A stretch of 64,000 nucleotides of DNA from Janthinobacterium sp. 1_2014MBL_MicDiv (GCF_001865675.1 NZ_CP011319.1:5642001-5706000), one strand, 5' to 3'; shown: positions 1 to 8,942, counted from the stretch's first letter. The notes: generated from the letters alone by a model not told the origin. Program-made: numbers and translations.

Positions 1-744
1 GAAATCGGCTTGCGCACCGCGCTCCTGGATCTGCATGCGCAGCTCAGCGTACACTTCCGGCGACGTGAATTCGCGGATGTCGTTGACGTCCGCCTTGTCC
101 CAGGCCGCTTGCAGGCGAATGAAATTGCTCTTCGCGTGACGCAGGAAGGCATCCTTGTCGAAATCGGCAGGCACGCCCCAGGGCGCGGCCACGGGCGCGA
201 CCTTGTCCAGGCCAACGCCGGACGAGACCGGTTGCAGCGGCGGCAGCGGTGGGATGCGCGAGCCGATATCGGGCGTGTTGCCCGCTGGCGCAGGCTGGTT
301 GCCGCCAAAACCGGCGAACGGCGCATGGCCACCCGCATTGTTTTCGCGCTTGCCGCGCACCATGCGGTAGATGAAGAACGCCGCACCGGCCAACAGGGCC
401 ACCATCAGCAAGGTGCTGATCATGCTGGCCAGGGCGCCGCCCAGGCCGAAGTGCGACAGCAAGGCGCCCAGGCCCAGGCCCAGCAGTGCACCGCCCAGCA
501 AGCCTTTCCAGCGGCTGGGTGCCTTGGCGGCAGGTGCGGGCGCCGGCGCGGGGGCCGGTTGCGCCTGGCGTGGCGCGGCGGCCGGTGCGGGGGCTGGTGC
601 CGGCGCGGGAGCCTGGCGGCCCACGTTCTGCGACTGGCGGCCAAACGAACGGCCACCGCCCATCGGACGGGCCAGCGCCTCGCCCAGCATGGATACCGTG
701 GTCGCGGCCAGCATCATGCCAACCATAAATTTCTTCAATTTCAT
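1..744 (-). CDS. Tim44-like domain membrane protein (C-terminus beyond window)
   Basis: The reading frame is open from an ATG at 744 to the window edge, so only the first 248 residues are seen. They show an N-terminal signal-like segment (MKLKKFMVGMMLAATTVSML), a long proline/alanine-rich linker (about residues 43-75), and a glycine/leucine-rich hydrophobic stretch with a likely membrane segment (about 80-128). A charged domain then begins around residue 190 (AFLRHAKSNFIRLQAAWD), which is the usual start of a Tim44-like domain. A good ribosome site (AGGAG) lies five bases before the ATG. Bacterial Tim44-like proteins are inner-membrane proteins of unclear function, and this family often sits downstream of ubiE in betaproteobacteria, as here. 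The family call rests on the visible half only. Confidence 0.75.
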   Translation of the reverse strand, partial: MKLKKFMVGMMLAATTVSMLGEALARPMGGGRSFGRQSQNVGRQAPAPAPAPAPAAAPRQAQPAPAPAPAPAAKAPSRWKGLLGGALLGLGLGALLSHFGLGGALASMISTLLMVALLAGAAFFIYRMVRGKRENNAGGHAPFAGFGGNQPAPAGNTPDIGSRIPPLPPLQPVSSGVGLDKVAPVAAPWGVPADFDKDAFLRHAKSNFIRLQAAWDKADVNDIREFTSPEVYAELRMQIQERGAQADF

Positions 745-789
745 TCCATCTCCTAAATTCACCGGCAACACGCGAGTGACCTCGTTGTC

Positions 790-1524
790 TTACATCTTGA
801 TGCCGGTATGCAAAGCGGCTATGCCCGCCGTCAAATTGTAGTACTGCACGCGCTCCAGGCCCGCCGTTTCCATCATGGTCTTCAAGGTTTCCTGGTCCGG
901 ATGCATGCGGATCGATTCGGCCAGGTAACGATAGCTTTCCGCGTCACCGGCGATTTTCTGTCCGAACCACGGCAAGACCGAGAACGAATACAGGTCATAC
1001 GGCTTTTGCAGCGGTGCCGCCACCTTGGAAAACTCCAGCACCAGCAGCTTGCCGCCCGGTTTCAGCACGCGGCGCATTTCCGCCAGCGCCACATCCTTGT
1101 GCGTCATGTTGCGCAGGCCAAAGGCCACGCTGACACGGTCAAAATAGTTGTCGGGGAATGGCAGTTTTTCCGCGTCACACAACAAGGTGGGGGTGAGCAA
1201 GCCGCGATTCAAGAGGCGGTCGCGGCCCACGCGCAGCATCGATTCATTGATATCGGTCAACCAGACTTCGCCGGTGGGACCCGCCTGCTTGGCGAACGCC
1301 TTCGACAGGTCGCCCGTGCCGCCGGCGATGTCGAGCACCTTGAAGCCAGGGCGCACGCCCGCGTTGGCAATCGTAAACGTCTTCCACAGACGGTGCAGCC
1401 CGCCCGACATCAAGTCGTTCATCACGTCGTATTTGGCAGCGACGGAATGGAACACCTTGGCGACTTCGCGCACTTTGTCGTCTTCTGCAACTGTTTTGTA
1501 TCCGAAATGGGTCGTATTGGTCAT
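790..1524 (-). CDS. ubiE: Ubiquinone/menaquinone biosynthesis C-methyltransferase UbiE
   Basis: UbiE methylates the benzoquinol (and, where present, demethylmenaquinol) ring in respiratory quinone synthesis, using S-adenosylmethionine. The 244-residue product matches the family's usual size. It shows the N-terminal FGYKTV / KVFHSVAAKYDVMNDLMSGG region, the SAM-binding motif DIAGGTGDLS (about 65-74), and the conserved VAFGLRNMTH and RVLKPGGKLLVLEFSK blocks. The ATG at 1524 was chosen because the family starts at MTNTTHFGYK; an upstream extension of the frame has no conserved sequence. No strong ribosome site precedes it. It lies 29 bases downstream of the sigma factor gene on the same strand, so the two could be co-transcribed. 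Confidence 0.97.
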   Translation of the reverse strand: MTNTTHFGYKTVAEDDKVREVAKVFHSVAAKYDVMNDLMSGGLHRLWKTFTIANAGVRPGFKVLDIAGGTGDLSKAFAKQAGPTGEVWLTDINESMLRVGRDRLLNRGLLTPTLLCDAEKLPFPDNYFDRVSVAFGLRNMTHKDVALAEMRRVLKPGGKLLVLEFSKVAAPLQKPYDLYSFSVLPWFGQKIAGDAESYRYLAESIRMHPDQETLKTMMETAGLERVQYYNLTAGIAALHTGIKM

Positions 1525-1553
1525 GGTAGGCAGTCTGTTTGAACTTGCGTGCA

Positions 1554-2795
1554 TTATACAAGCGGCAGGCGCATTTCCCCGTGACGCCGGAGAAGGTATT
1601 GCCTTTCGACCGCATTCGAGGCCAGCATTGCCGCCCGGGCATACGCCGCCAGCGCCCCCGCGCGGTCGCCCTGGCGGCGCAGCAGGTCGGCCCTGGCCGC
1701 GTGCAGGTAGTGCGACTGGGCCAGGCTGGGCACGGCTTCCAGGCGCGCCAGCCATGCCAGCCCATGTTCGGCGCCATGCGCCATGGCGCAGGCGATCACG
1801 GCATTAAGCAAGACCAACGGTTCCGGCTTGTGCCGCAGCAAGGCGCCGTACAGGGCACTGATCTGGCGCCAGTCCGTCTGCCCGGCCGTGGCGGCCTTGG
1901 CATGCAGGGCGGCAATGGCCGCGTGCAACTGGTACGCCCCCGGCGCCCGGGCCGGCAAGGCTTGCTCCAGCAGCGCAAGCCCTTCGGCGATCAAGTCACC
2001 GTGCCACAGGCGGCGATCCTGCTCTTCCAGGGTCAGCAGATAGCCTGCGGGCGACAGCCGCGCCGCGCCGCGCGACGCCTGCAGCAGCATCAGGGCCAGC
2101 AAGCCCTGCACTTCCGGCTCGCCGGGCAGCAAGGTATCGAGCAGCCGTCCCAGCCGCAGCGCTTCCGCGCACAGGTCCGGGCGCAGCAAGGCGTCGCCGC
2201 CGCTGGCGCAATAGCCTTCGCTGAACACCAAGTAAATCACGTGCATGACTTGCGCCAGCCGCGGCGGCCAGTCCGGCGCCGGCGGCAACTCGAACGGGAT
2301 GGCCGCCTCGGCGATCTTGCGCTTGGCGCGCAGCAGGCGCTGCGACAGGGCCGCTTCGGCCAGGCCAAAGGCGCGCGCGATCTCGCCCGTGGACAGGCCG
2401 CACAGGGTGCGCAGGGCCAGCGCCACCTGCGCCTCGGGCGCCAGCGCCGGATGGCAGCAGATGAACAGCAGGCGCAAACGGTCATCCTCGATGGCTTGCG
2501 CTTCCTCCGCCTGGGCTGCCGACAGGCTGGACAGCACGGCGTCGGCATCGATGACGCCCTTGCCCGCGCGGCGCACGTGATCGAGGGCCGCGTGGCGCGC
2601 CACCGACGTCAGCCAGGCCGCCGGATTATCGGGCACGCCCGCCTGCGGCCACAGTTCCAGCGCCTTGCGGCACGCTTCCTGCAACACATCTTCCGCCAGG
2701 CCCAGGTCGCCGAAGCGCCGCATCAGGCCGGCCAGCACCTTGCCCCGCTCCTGGCGAAAGACGTGTTCGACGGCCGAGGTGGCGTCGCCGCCCAT
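1554..2795 (-). CDS. ECF42-type RNA polymerase sigma factor with C-terminal TPR-like extension
   Basis: The N-terminal 170 residues form sigma regions 2 and 4 (AEDVLQEACRKALELW near 34-49, then a helix-turn-helix with GLSTGEIARAFGLAEAALSQRLLRAKRKI). These are followed by about 240 residues of helical extension (DUF6596/TPR-like) with alanine/leucine repeats. This architecture (COG4941) defines the ECF42 group, which characteristically sits beside DGPF/YCII proteins, and such a gene lies two bases upstream here. The group lacks an anti-sigma factor; the C-terminal extension is thought to control activity. The ATG at 2795 is chosen because it follows the YCII stop directly and gives 413 residues; an upstream in-frame start would overlap that gene. 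The target genes cannot be read from the window. Confidence 0.9.
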   Translation of the reverse strand: MGGDATSAVEHVFRQERGKVLAGLMRRFGDLGLAEDVLQEACRKALELWPQAGVPDNPAAWLTSVARHAALDHVRRAGKGVIDADAVLSSLSAAQAEEAQAIEDDRLRLLFICCHPALAPEAQVALALRTLCGLSTGEIARAFGLAEAALSQRLLRAKRKIAEAAIPFELPPAPDWPPRLAQVMHVIYLVFSEGYCASGGDALLRPDLCAEALRLGRLLDTLLPGEPEVQGLLALMLLQASRGAARLSPAGYLLTLEEQDRRLWHGDLIAEGLALLEQALPARAPGAYQLHAAIAALHAKAATAGQTDWRQISALYGALLRHKPEPLVLLNAVIACAMAHGAEHGLAWLARLEAVPSLAQSHYLHAARADLLRRQGDRAGALAAYARAAMLASNAVERQYLLRRHGEMRLPLV

Positions 2796-2797
2796 GC

Positions 2798-3142
2798 TCA
2801 CGCCGTGACGGGCCGCACTTCGATGGTACCCAGGGATGCTACCGGGCAACGCCCGGCCCAGACCAGCGCCTCGTCCAGATTGGCACAGGCCAGCAGGTAG
2901 TAGCCGCCCAGCTGCTCCTTGGTTTCCGCGAACGGCCCGTCCGTGACGACAGGTTTGCCATTGCGCACCCGCACGCTGGTGGCGCTGCCCACGGGCGCCA
3001 GCTCGCCGCCGCCGCGCAGCACGCCGGCCGCCTCCAGTGCCTGCGTGTAACCTGCAAACTCGGCCATCAGGCTGGCCATCTGCCCTTCCTCCATCGCTTC
3101 ATAACGCGCCTCGTCGGCGTAGATCAGGATCATGTATTCCAT
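2798..3142 (-). CDS. YCII / DGPF-domain protein, partner of the ECF42 sigma factor
   Basis: This 114-residue protein has the YCII-related ferredoxin-like fold signature: MEYMILIYADE at the N-terminus, the DGPF motif at residues 68-71 within VVTDGPFAETKEQLGGYYLL, and a C-terminal strand GTIEVRPV. DGPF proteins are regularly encoded next to ECF42 sigma factors, and their biochemical role is unsettled. The ATG at 3142 has a strong ribosome site (GGAGAAGAG) upstream. Its stop is followed after two bases by the sigma gene start, so the pair is a tight operon and probably translationally coupled. An intrinsic-terminator-like hairpin lies just upstream of its ribosome site. Confidence 0.9.
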   Translation of the reverse strand: MEYMILIYADEARYEAMEEGQMASLMAEFAGYTQALEAAGVLRGGGELAPVGSATSVRVRNGKPVVTDGPFAETKEQLGGYYLLACANLDEALVWAGRCPVASLGTIEVRPVTA

Positions 3143-3154
3143 AGTCTCTTCTCC

Positions 3155-3183
3155 AAAAGAAAAATGCCCGCAAGCGCGGGCAT
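3155..3183 (-). terminator. Hairpin with T-run between DUF971 gene and the YCII-sigma pair
   Basis: An 8-bp perfect stem (ATGCCCGC at 3164-3171 pairing with GCGGGCAT at 3176-3183, loop AAGC) is followed on the minus strand by TTTTCTTTT. It ends transcripts coming from the HIT/DUF971 genes about 60 bases after the DUF971 stop. Its T-run almost touches the ribosome site of the YCII gene, so it lies in the 5' leader of any read-through transcript into the sigma operon. Confidence 0.7.
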
Positions 3184-3240
3184 CCATACGACGAACGGGG
3201 CGGCGGCAATCCGACAAGATTACCGCATTATTTTTTTAGC

Positions 3241-3690
3241 TTAATGTTTATGCCCGCAGCTCGGTCCGTGGACATGGCCGGAAGATTGCTTGACCGTCAT
3301 GTCCGCCTTGGCGTCGCGGCCGCTGTCGCCGGGGTAGCCGGCCGCCGTCAGGCGGTCCAGGTAATCCTGCCACAGCTTTGGCTGTTCCACGCCCAGCTTG
3401 TACAGATAGGCCCAGGTGTACAGGCCGGAATTGTGGCCATCGCTGAAGGTCGGTTGCACGGCGTAGTTGCCAACCGGCTCCAGGCCGGTGATGCCGACCA
3501 GGCGTTTTCCTAACTGCAAGGTTTCCTGGCCCTTGCCATGGCCCTGCACTTCGGCCGACGGCGAATACACGCGCAGGTATTCGAACGGCAGCGCGAATTC
3601 GCTGCCATCGTCGAAAGCCACGTCGAGCACGCGCGACTGGTTGTGCACGGTCAAGCCGGTCGGTTGGGGTGTTGCTACTTTTTCAGTCAT
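3241..3690 (-). CDS. DUF971 domain protein (gamma-butyrobetaine hydroxylase-like N-terminal domain)
   Basis: The 149-residue protein carries a DUF971 domain: residues 10-30 (GLTVHNQSRVLDVAFDDGS), LPFEYLRVYSPSAEVQGHG, and the family's VGNYAVQPTFSDGHNSGLYTWAYLYKLG block near 76-103. The histidine/cysteine-rich tail (HVHGPSCGHKH) looks able to bind metal. DUF971 proteins are short relatives of an N-terminal domain of gamma-butyrobetaine hydroxylases and are often neighbours of ubiE; a link to quinone or iron-sulfur chemistry is suspected but not shown. The ATG at 3690 fits the family start. The HIT gene ends 10 bases upstream on the same strand, suggesting one transcript. Confidence 0.85.
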   Translation of the reverse strand: MTEKVATPQPTGLTVHNQSRVLDVAFDDGSEFALPFEYLRVYSPSAEVQGHGKGQETLQLGKRLVGITGLEPVGNYAVQPTFSDGHNSGLYTWAYLYKLGVEQPKLWQDYLDRLTAAGYPGDSGRDAKADMTVKQSSGHVHGPSCGHKH

Positions 3691-3699
3691 GACAATACT

Positions 3700-4143
3700 T
3701 TATGCGGATAAACGTTGAATGATGGCATCGCGCAAGGCCGGCAACAGGGCGCGGCGCGCGGTCAGCACCTCGGGCGCCGTCTCGCGCTGCACCACGGCCC
3801 AGCTCGGGCTGGGGAAATGCGCATCGTCGCGGTAGCGGGGAATCACGTGCCAGTGCACGTGCGGCGTCATGTTGCCGAAACTGGCCACATTGACCTTTTC
3901 CGGCTGCATCACTTCACGCACGGCCAGCTCGACTTGCCACACGACTTCCATGACATAGTTGCGCTCGCCCGGCGTCAAATCCGTCATTTCCTTCACATGC
4001 CTGTTCCAGATCACGCGGCAAAAGCCGGGATAGGCAGGATCGTCGACGGCCACCACGGACAGGCGTTCGCTGCGCCACAGCAGGGTCTCCAGACCCTGCT
4101 TGTTGGCGTAGCCGTCCAGCAGGCTGCACAGATCGCAGGTCAC
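3700..4143 (-). CDS. HIT family protein (histidine triad nucleotide-binding)
   Basis: This is a 147-residue histidine-triad protein. The catalytic motif HVHWHVIPRY lies at about 95-104, preceded by NVASFGNMTPHVH, and the N-terminal block CDLC...LLWRSERLSVVAVDDPAYPGFCRVIWNRHVKEMTDL is typical of bacterial HIT hydrolases acting on nucleotide conjugates. The two N-terminal cysteines (CDLC) are common in the family. The start is GTG at 4143, overlapping the stop of the upstream oxidoreductase as GTGA, which indicates translational coupling. The physiological substrate cannot be inferred. Confidence 0.92.
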   Translation of the reverse strand: MTCDLCSLLDGYANKQGLETLLWRSERLSVVAVDDPAYPGFCRVIWNRHVKEMTDLTPGERNYVMEVVWQVELAVREVMQPEKVNVASFGNMTPHVHWHVIPRYRDDAHFPSPSWAVVQRETAPEVLTARRALLPALRDAIIQRLSA

Positions 4144-7100
4144 ACCAGCACCCGTTCGATGCCGCCGTCATTGGCGCGTTTCACGTAATCCGGCATCCAG
4201 TTCTCTCCCAGCAAGTGTTTGGCGATCTCGACGACGATGTAATCGGCCGTCGTGCCCGAATCATCATTGTAGCGCGACAAGCCTTGCAGGCACGACGGGC
4301 AGCTGGTGAGGATTTTCACGTCACCCGTGAAGCCATCGCCGCGTAGCTTGTCGGCGCCCTTGACCATCTCTTCTTCCTTGCGGAAACGCACTTGCGTGGA
4401 AATGTCCGGGCGCGTGACGGCCAGCGAACCCGATTCACCGCAGCAACGATCGTTCTTCTCGATCTTCACGTTGTCCACCGTGCTGATCAGGGAATTGATG
4501 GTCTTGCCCGATTCCTGCAGCTTCATCGGATTGTGGCAAGGCTCGTGGTACATATAGCGCGTGCCGTTGACGCCTTCCAGCTTGACGTTTTTCTCCAGCA
4601 AATACTCATGGATATCCATGATGCGGCAGCCGGGGAAAATCTTTTCAAACTGATACGTGGCCAGCTGGTCGTAGCAGGTGCCGCACGACACGAGCACCGT
4701 CTTGATATCCAGGTAATTGAGCGTGTTGGCCATGCGGTGGAACAGGACGCGGTTGTCCGTCATCATCTTCTCGGCCTTGTCGAACTCGCCCGCGCCACGC
4801 TGCGGATAACCGCAGCACAGGTAGCCAGGCGGCAAGACCGTCTGCACGCCCACTTCCCACAGCATCGCCTGCGTGGCCAGGCCCACTTGCGAGAACAAAC
4901 GCTCCGAACCGCAACCGGGGAAGTAGAACACGGCTTCCGTATCGGCCGTGGTCGTCTTCGGATTGCGGATGATCGGGATGACTTTATCGTCTTCGATGTC
5001 GAGCAGCGCGCGCGCCGATTTCTTCGGCAGGTTGCCCGGCATCTTTTTATTGATGAAATGGATCACCTGCGCCTTGACGGGCGGCTTGCCCGTCGATGGC
5101 GGCGGTGCCTTGGTTTGCTTCTTGGCAAATTTCTTCAACAAATCGTGGCCCAGGCGCTGCGCCTTGTAGCCCCAGCCGATCATGACCTTGCGCGTGGCAT
5201 TGATGGTCACGGGATCGGTGGCGTTGAGGAACATCATCGTGGCCTTGGTACCAGGATTAAAGCTCTTCTTGTCCATCTTGCGCAGCAAGTTGCGCATGTT
5301 CATCGACACGTCGCCGAAGTCGATATTGACCGGGCAAGGCGTGACGCACTTGTGGCATACCGTGCAATGGTCCGCCACGTCCTCGAATTCCTCCCAATGC
5401 TTGATGGAAATACCGCGGCGCGTCTGCTCTTCGTACAGGAACGCTTCGATCAGGGACGACGTCGCCAGGATCTTGTCGCGTGGCGAGTACAGCAAGTTGG
5501 CGCGTGGCACGTGCGTCGAGCACACGGGCTTGCACTTGCCGCAGCGCAAGCAATCCTTGACGCTGTCGGCGATGGCGCCGATATCGCTTTGCTGCATGAT
5601 CAGCGATTCATGGCCCATCAGGCCGAACGATGGCGTGTAGGCATTGCGCAAGTCGGCGCCCATGCCTGGCAGGTTCAGCAATTTACCCTTGTTGAAACGG
5701 CCTTCCGGATCGATGCGCTGCTTGTAGCTGCGGAACTCGCCGATTTCCTCTTCCGTCAGGAATTCCAGCTTGGTGATGCCGATACCATGCTCACCGGAAA
5801 TGACGCCGTTGAGCGAGCGGGCCAGGATCATGATGCGGCCCACGGCTTCGTGGGCGTCCTGCAGCATTTCGTAATTGTCCGAGTTGACGGGCAAGTTCGT
5901 GTGCACGTTGCCATCGCCCGCATGCATGTGCAGCGCGACAAACACGCGCGAACGCAGGATGCGCGCGTGGATGGCGGTGGCCTCGTCGAGGATCAGCTTG
6001 AACGCGGCGCCGTTGAAGATCTGGCGCAGCTGGGCACGGATTTCCTGCTTCCAGGTAATGCGCACGGTGCGGTCCTGCACCACGTCGAACAGGGTGGCGG
6101 CCGGCTGCGTTTCCAGGCGCGCATCGAAGACGGGCAGCAAGCGCTCCATGCCCAGCTCGGCCAGTTCGCCCTTCACGTCGGCCAGCGGACGGTCCAGCTG
6201 TGCCAGCAGATAGGTCCAGCGTGCCGTGACTTGCGCCAGCAACTGCTGCGCCTGCTCAGCACGGTCGCCCAGCATTTCCGCATCGTCGACACGGTCGTCG
6301 GACGCGTCGTCGCTCTTGCCAACAGGCAAATTACCCTTGCCAAAGAATTCGCTCAAGGCCTCTGCCAGCTGCAGCTTGTTCTTGATCGACAGCTCGATAT
6401 TGATGCGTTCGATGCCATCCGTGTATTCGCCCATGCGGTTGAGCGGGATCACCACGTCTTCATTGATTTTAAAGGCGTTGGTATGCTTGGCAATGGCGGC
6501 CGTGCGGGCACGATCGAGCCAGAATTTCTTGCGCGCCTCGGGGCTGACGGCCACAAAGCCTTCGCCCACGCGCGTGTTGGCGATGCGCACCACTTCCGAC
6601 GCCGCCTGGGCGACGGCGTTTTCATCGTCGCCGACGATGTCGCCGAACAGGGCCATCTTCGGCAGCACGCCCCGTTTCGACTTGGTGGCGTAGCCGACGG
6701 CGCGCAGGTAGCGCTCGTCCAGATGCTCGAGACCCGCCAGGCGGATGGTCGTGTATTGCTCGCCCTTGGCCGGCAAGCCATCGAGGTAATCCTTGATTTC
6801 CACGATCGACGGGATCGCATCGCGCGCCTGGCCGAAGAATTCCAGGCAGACGGTGCGGGCGAATTTCGGCATCTTGTGCAGGATCCAGCGCGCCGACGTG
6901 ATGAGACCGTCGCAGCCTTCCTTCTGGATGCCCGGCAAGCCGGCGAGGAACTTGTCCGTCACGTCCTTGCCCAGGCCTTCCTTGCGGAACTTGCGGCCAG
7001 GAATTTCCAGGATTTCCGTCTTGAACGGTGCGTTCGGCTTGGTGGCCTCGCGCGTGCTCGGGTGGCGCCATTCCAACTGGAAACGTGCCAGCGCGATATC

Positions 7101-8180
7101 ATGGATCTTGCCCAGGTTATGGTCGAGGCGCGTGACGTCGAGCCAGTCGCCGTTCGGGTCGACCATGCGCCACGACGCCAGGTTGTCGAGCGCCGTGCCC
7201 CACAGCACGGCTTTCTTGCCGCCCGCATTCATGGCGACGTTGCCGCCGATGCAGGAAGCGTGGGCCGAGGTAGGGTCGACGGCAAACACGAAACCGGCCT
7301 TTTCCGCCGCTTCCGACACCTTGTTCGTGATCACGCCGGCGCCCGAATTAATGGTCGCGTATTCGTGCGTGAGGCCGGGCAAGACCGTCATTTCCACGGC
7401 ACCCAGGGTGATCAGCTTTTCCGTGTTGATGACGGCCGACATCGGTGTCAGGGGAATCGCGCCGCCCGTGTAGCCGGTGCCGCCGCCGCGCGGGATGATG
7501 GTCAGTCCCAGCTCGATACAGCCCTTCACCAGGCCGGCCATTTCCTCTTCCGTATCGGGCGTGAGCACGACGAACGGGTATTCCACGCGCCAGTCGGTGG
7601 CATCGGTCACGTGCGACACGCGCGTCATGCCGTCGAAGCGCACGTTGTGCTTTTCCGTGTAGCGGCCCAGTACCTTGACCGTGCGCTTGCGCAAGTCGTA
7701 GGTCTTGCGGAATTCGTCGCCAAAGTCGGCCACGGCCTTGCTGGCCGCCTTCAGCAGCAGCTCCACATTGGCACTGCGCGCCTTGGCGACTTCCGGCGCT
7801 TCGCCACTGGCCGCGACGTCGCCGCCGGCCGCATCGATGCCCAGGCGGCGCTTGTCGACCTCCGCCAGGCGATGATGCAAGGCATCGATCAAACCCTGGC
7901 GGCGCTTCGGATTGTCGAGCAAGTCATCCTGCAGGTAGGGATTGCGGCGCACGACCCAGATGTCGCCCAGCACCTCGTACAGCATGCGGGCCGAACGGCC
8001 AGTCTGGCGGGCGCCGCGCAGCTCGTCGAGCAGGCGCCAGGAATCCTCTCCCAACAGGCGTATGACGATCTCGCGATCGGAAAACGACGTGTAGTTATAC
8101 GGGATTTCGCGCAGGCGGCTTGCTGCGGGACCATTGGGCGTTTCTGCCAGTAAAGCTTGGATATGTGCGGGAGCGTTCAT
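4140..8180 (-). CDS. Giant FAD-linked oxidase / iron-sulfur fusion oxidoreductase (GlcD-GlcF-like, DUF3683)
   Basis: A 1346-residue protein fuses the parts of D-lactate/glycolate dehydrogenase-type enzymes. After an N-terminal DUF3683-like region (about 1-165) comes an FAD-binding PCMH domain (IIPRGGGTGYTGGAIPLTP; MNAGGKKAVLWG), then a GlcD-type C-terminal oxidase domain containing HMHAGDGNVHTNLPV and GEHGIGITK. Next are two 4Fe-4S motifs (CLRCGKCKPVC, CTVCHKCVTPCPVNID) and two CCG domains (YLCCGYPQRGAGEF; RCCGESGSLAV). It probably oxidises a 2-hydroxy acid and passes electrons to the quinone pool, but the substrate is unknown. The ATG at 8180 (MNAPAHI) is preferred over an upstream in-frame start without support. 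It overlaps the HIT gene by four bases. Confidence 0.9.
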   Translation of the reverse strand: MNAPAHIQALLAETPNGPAASRLREIPYNYTSFSDREIVIRLLGEDSWRLLDELRGARQTGRSARMLYEVLGDIWVVRRNPYLQDDLLDNPKRRQGLIDALHHRLAEVDKRRLGIDAAGGDVAASGEAPEVAKARSANVELLLKAASKAVADFGDEFRKTYDLRKRTVKVLGRYTEKHNVRFDGMTRVSHVTDATDWRVEYPFVVLTPDTEEEMAGLVKGCIELGLTIIPRGGGTGYTGGAIPLTPMSAVINTEKLITLGAVEMTVLPGLTHEYATINSGAGVITNKVSEAAEKAGFVFAVDPTSAHASCIGGNVAMNAGGKKAVLWGTALDNLASWRMVDPNGDWLDVTRLDHNLGKIHDIALARFQLEWRHPSTREATKPNAPFKTEILEIPGRKFRKEGLGKDVTDKFLAGLPGIQKEGCDGLITSARWILHKMPKFARTVCLEFFGQARDAIPSIVEIKDYLDGLPAKGEQYTTIRLAGLEHLDERYLRAVGYATKSKRGVLPKMALFGDIVGDDENAVAQAASEVVRIANTRVGEGFVAVSPEARKKFWLDRARTAAIAKHTNAFKINEDVVIPLNRMGEYTDGIERINIELSIKNKLQLAEALSEFFGKGNLPVGKSDDASDDRVDDAEMLGDRAEQAQQLLAQVTARWTYLLAQLDRPLADVKGELAELGMERLLPVFDARLETQPAATLFDVVQDRTVRITWKQEIRAQLRQIFNGAAFKLILDEATAIHARILRSRVFVALHMHAGDGNVHTNLPVNSDNYEMLQDAHEAVGRIMILARSLNGVISGEHGIGITKLEFLTEEEIGEFRSYKQRIDPEGRFNKGKLLNLPGMGADLRNAYTPSFGLMGHESLIMQQSDIGAIADSVKDCLRCGKCKPVCSTHVPRANLLYSPRDKILATSSLIEAFLYEEQTRRGISIKHWEEFEDVADHCTVCHKCVTPCPVNIDFGDVSMNMRNLLRKMDKKSFNPGTKATMMFLNATDPVTINATRKVMIGWGYKAQRLGHDLLKKFAKKQTKAPPPSTGKPPVKAQVIHFINKKMPGNLPKKSARALLDIEDDKVIPIIRNPKTTTADTEAVFYFPGCGSERLFSQVGLATQAMLWEVGVQTVLPPGYLCCGYPQRGAGEFDKAEKMMTDNRVLFHRMANTLNYLDIKTVLVSCGTCYDQLATYQFEKIFPGCRIMDIHEYLLEKNVKLEGVNGTRYMYHEPCHNPMKLQESGKTINSLISTVDNVKIEKNDRCCGESGSLAVTRPDISTQVRFRKEEEMVKGADKLRGDGFTGDVKILTSCPSCLQGLSRYNDDSGTTADYIVVEIAKHLLGENWMPDYVKRANDGGIERVLV

Positions 8181-8450
8181 GGAGTGTGGTGACGATGTGG
8201 ACTGGACCCTAAAGACCCATTTTATCTTATTGCGCCGCACCATGCGGGAACAGCCTTATGCCGCCCAAGGTTTAAGCAGGGTCGGCGCAACCATAGCAAA
8301 TATGGCCAAGCCACAATTTCTATGAATAAAAAATCAGCCTCCTTGCCTTTTCCGCGCAAAAATGCCAAGAATCGGACTCGGCCACAAACTATCAAACTGC
8401 CCAAAAACAGGGCAAACAGGCGTTGCAATGCACACGATACGGCATCGCCA

Positions 8451-8942
8451 TCACGCCAGCATTTGCCCGATCCGGTGCCAGACGCCATCGGGCACGTACA
8501 GCAGCAAGCCCGTCATCGTCAGGTAACGCGCGCACTTGCCGACGGCCATGTACGCCACGCTGGGCCAGAACGGCAGCTTGAGCCAGCCTGCCAGCGTGCA
8601 CAGCGGGTCGCCCACGAGGGGCAGCCAGGCCAGCAGCATGGTCTTGGCGCCATAGCGGGCCAGCCAGCGGAACCAGCGCGTGTCGCGCTCCTTGGCGAAC
8701 GCCTGCTTGGCCCGGTAGCCCATCCAGTAATCGACGATACCGCCCAGCGTGTTGCCCAGGGTGGCGACGGCAATGGCGGCCCAGAACAGGGAAGGATTGG
8801 CCTTGATGACGGCAAAGACGGCCGGCTCTGAGCCGAGCGGCAACAAGGTGGCGGAAATAAAGCTGATCAGAAAGACCGAGGTCAGCCCGACTTCCGGCGC
8901 TGCAATCAGTTGCAGCAACCAGGCGATTGCGGATTCGATCAT
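8451..8942 (-). CDS. YqaA family (DedA/SNARE-associated type) inner-membrane protein
   Basis: A 163-residue membrane protein with several hydrophobic helices. It carries the YqaA/DedA-like signatures FISATLLPLGSEPAVFAVI, TLGNTLGGIVDYWMGY, and WLPLVGDPLCTLAGWLKLPFWPSVAYMAVGKCARY. YqaA proteins are short members of the DedA/VTT superfamily, whose larger members move lipids across membranes; no precise function is known for YqaA. The ATG at 8942 (MIESAIAWLL) is chosen because conserved sequence begins there. A TATAAT sequence on the minus strand (8973-8978) about 30 bases upstream could be its -10 element. It diverges from ilvA. Confidence 0.85.
   Translation of the reverse strand: MIESAIAWLLQLIAAPEVGLTSVFLISFISATLLPLGSEPAVFAVIKANPSLFWAAIAVATLGNTLGGIVDYWMGYRAKQAFAKERDTRWFRWLARYGAKTMLLAWLPLVGDPLCTLAGWLKLPFWPSVAYMAVGKCARYLTMTGLLLYVPDGVWHRIGQMLA

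Noticed and set aside
4392..8153. A 1253-residue open frame on the plus strand opposite the flavin/iron-sulfur gene; similar long antisense frames at 54753-57938 (plus) and 48033-51140 (minus)
   Set aside because: They are rich in Arg, His, Gln and Ala without domains, lie fully opposite conserved genes, and arise from high-GC codon bias in the complementary strand.
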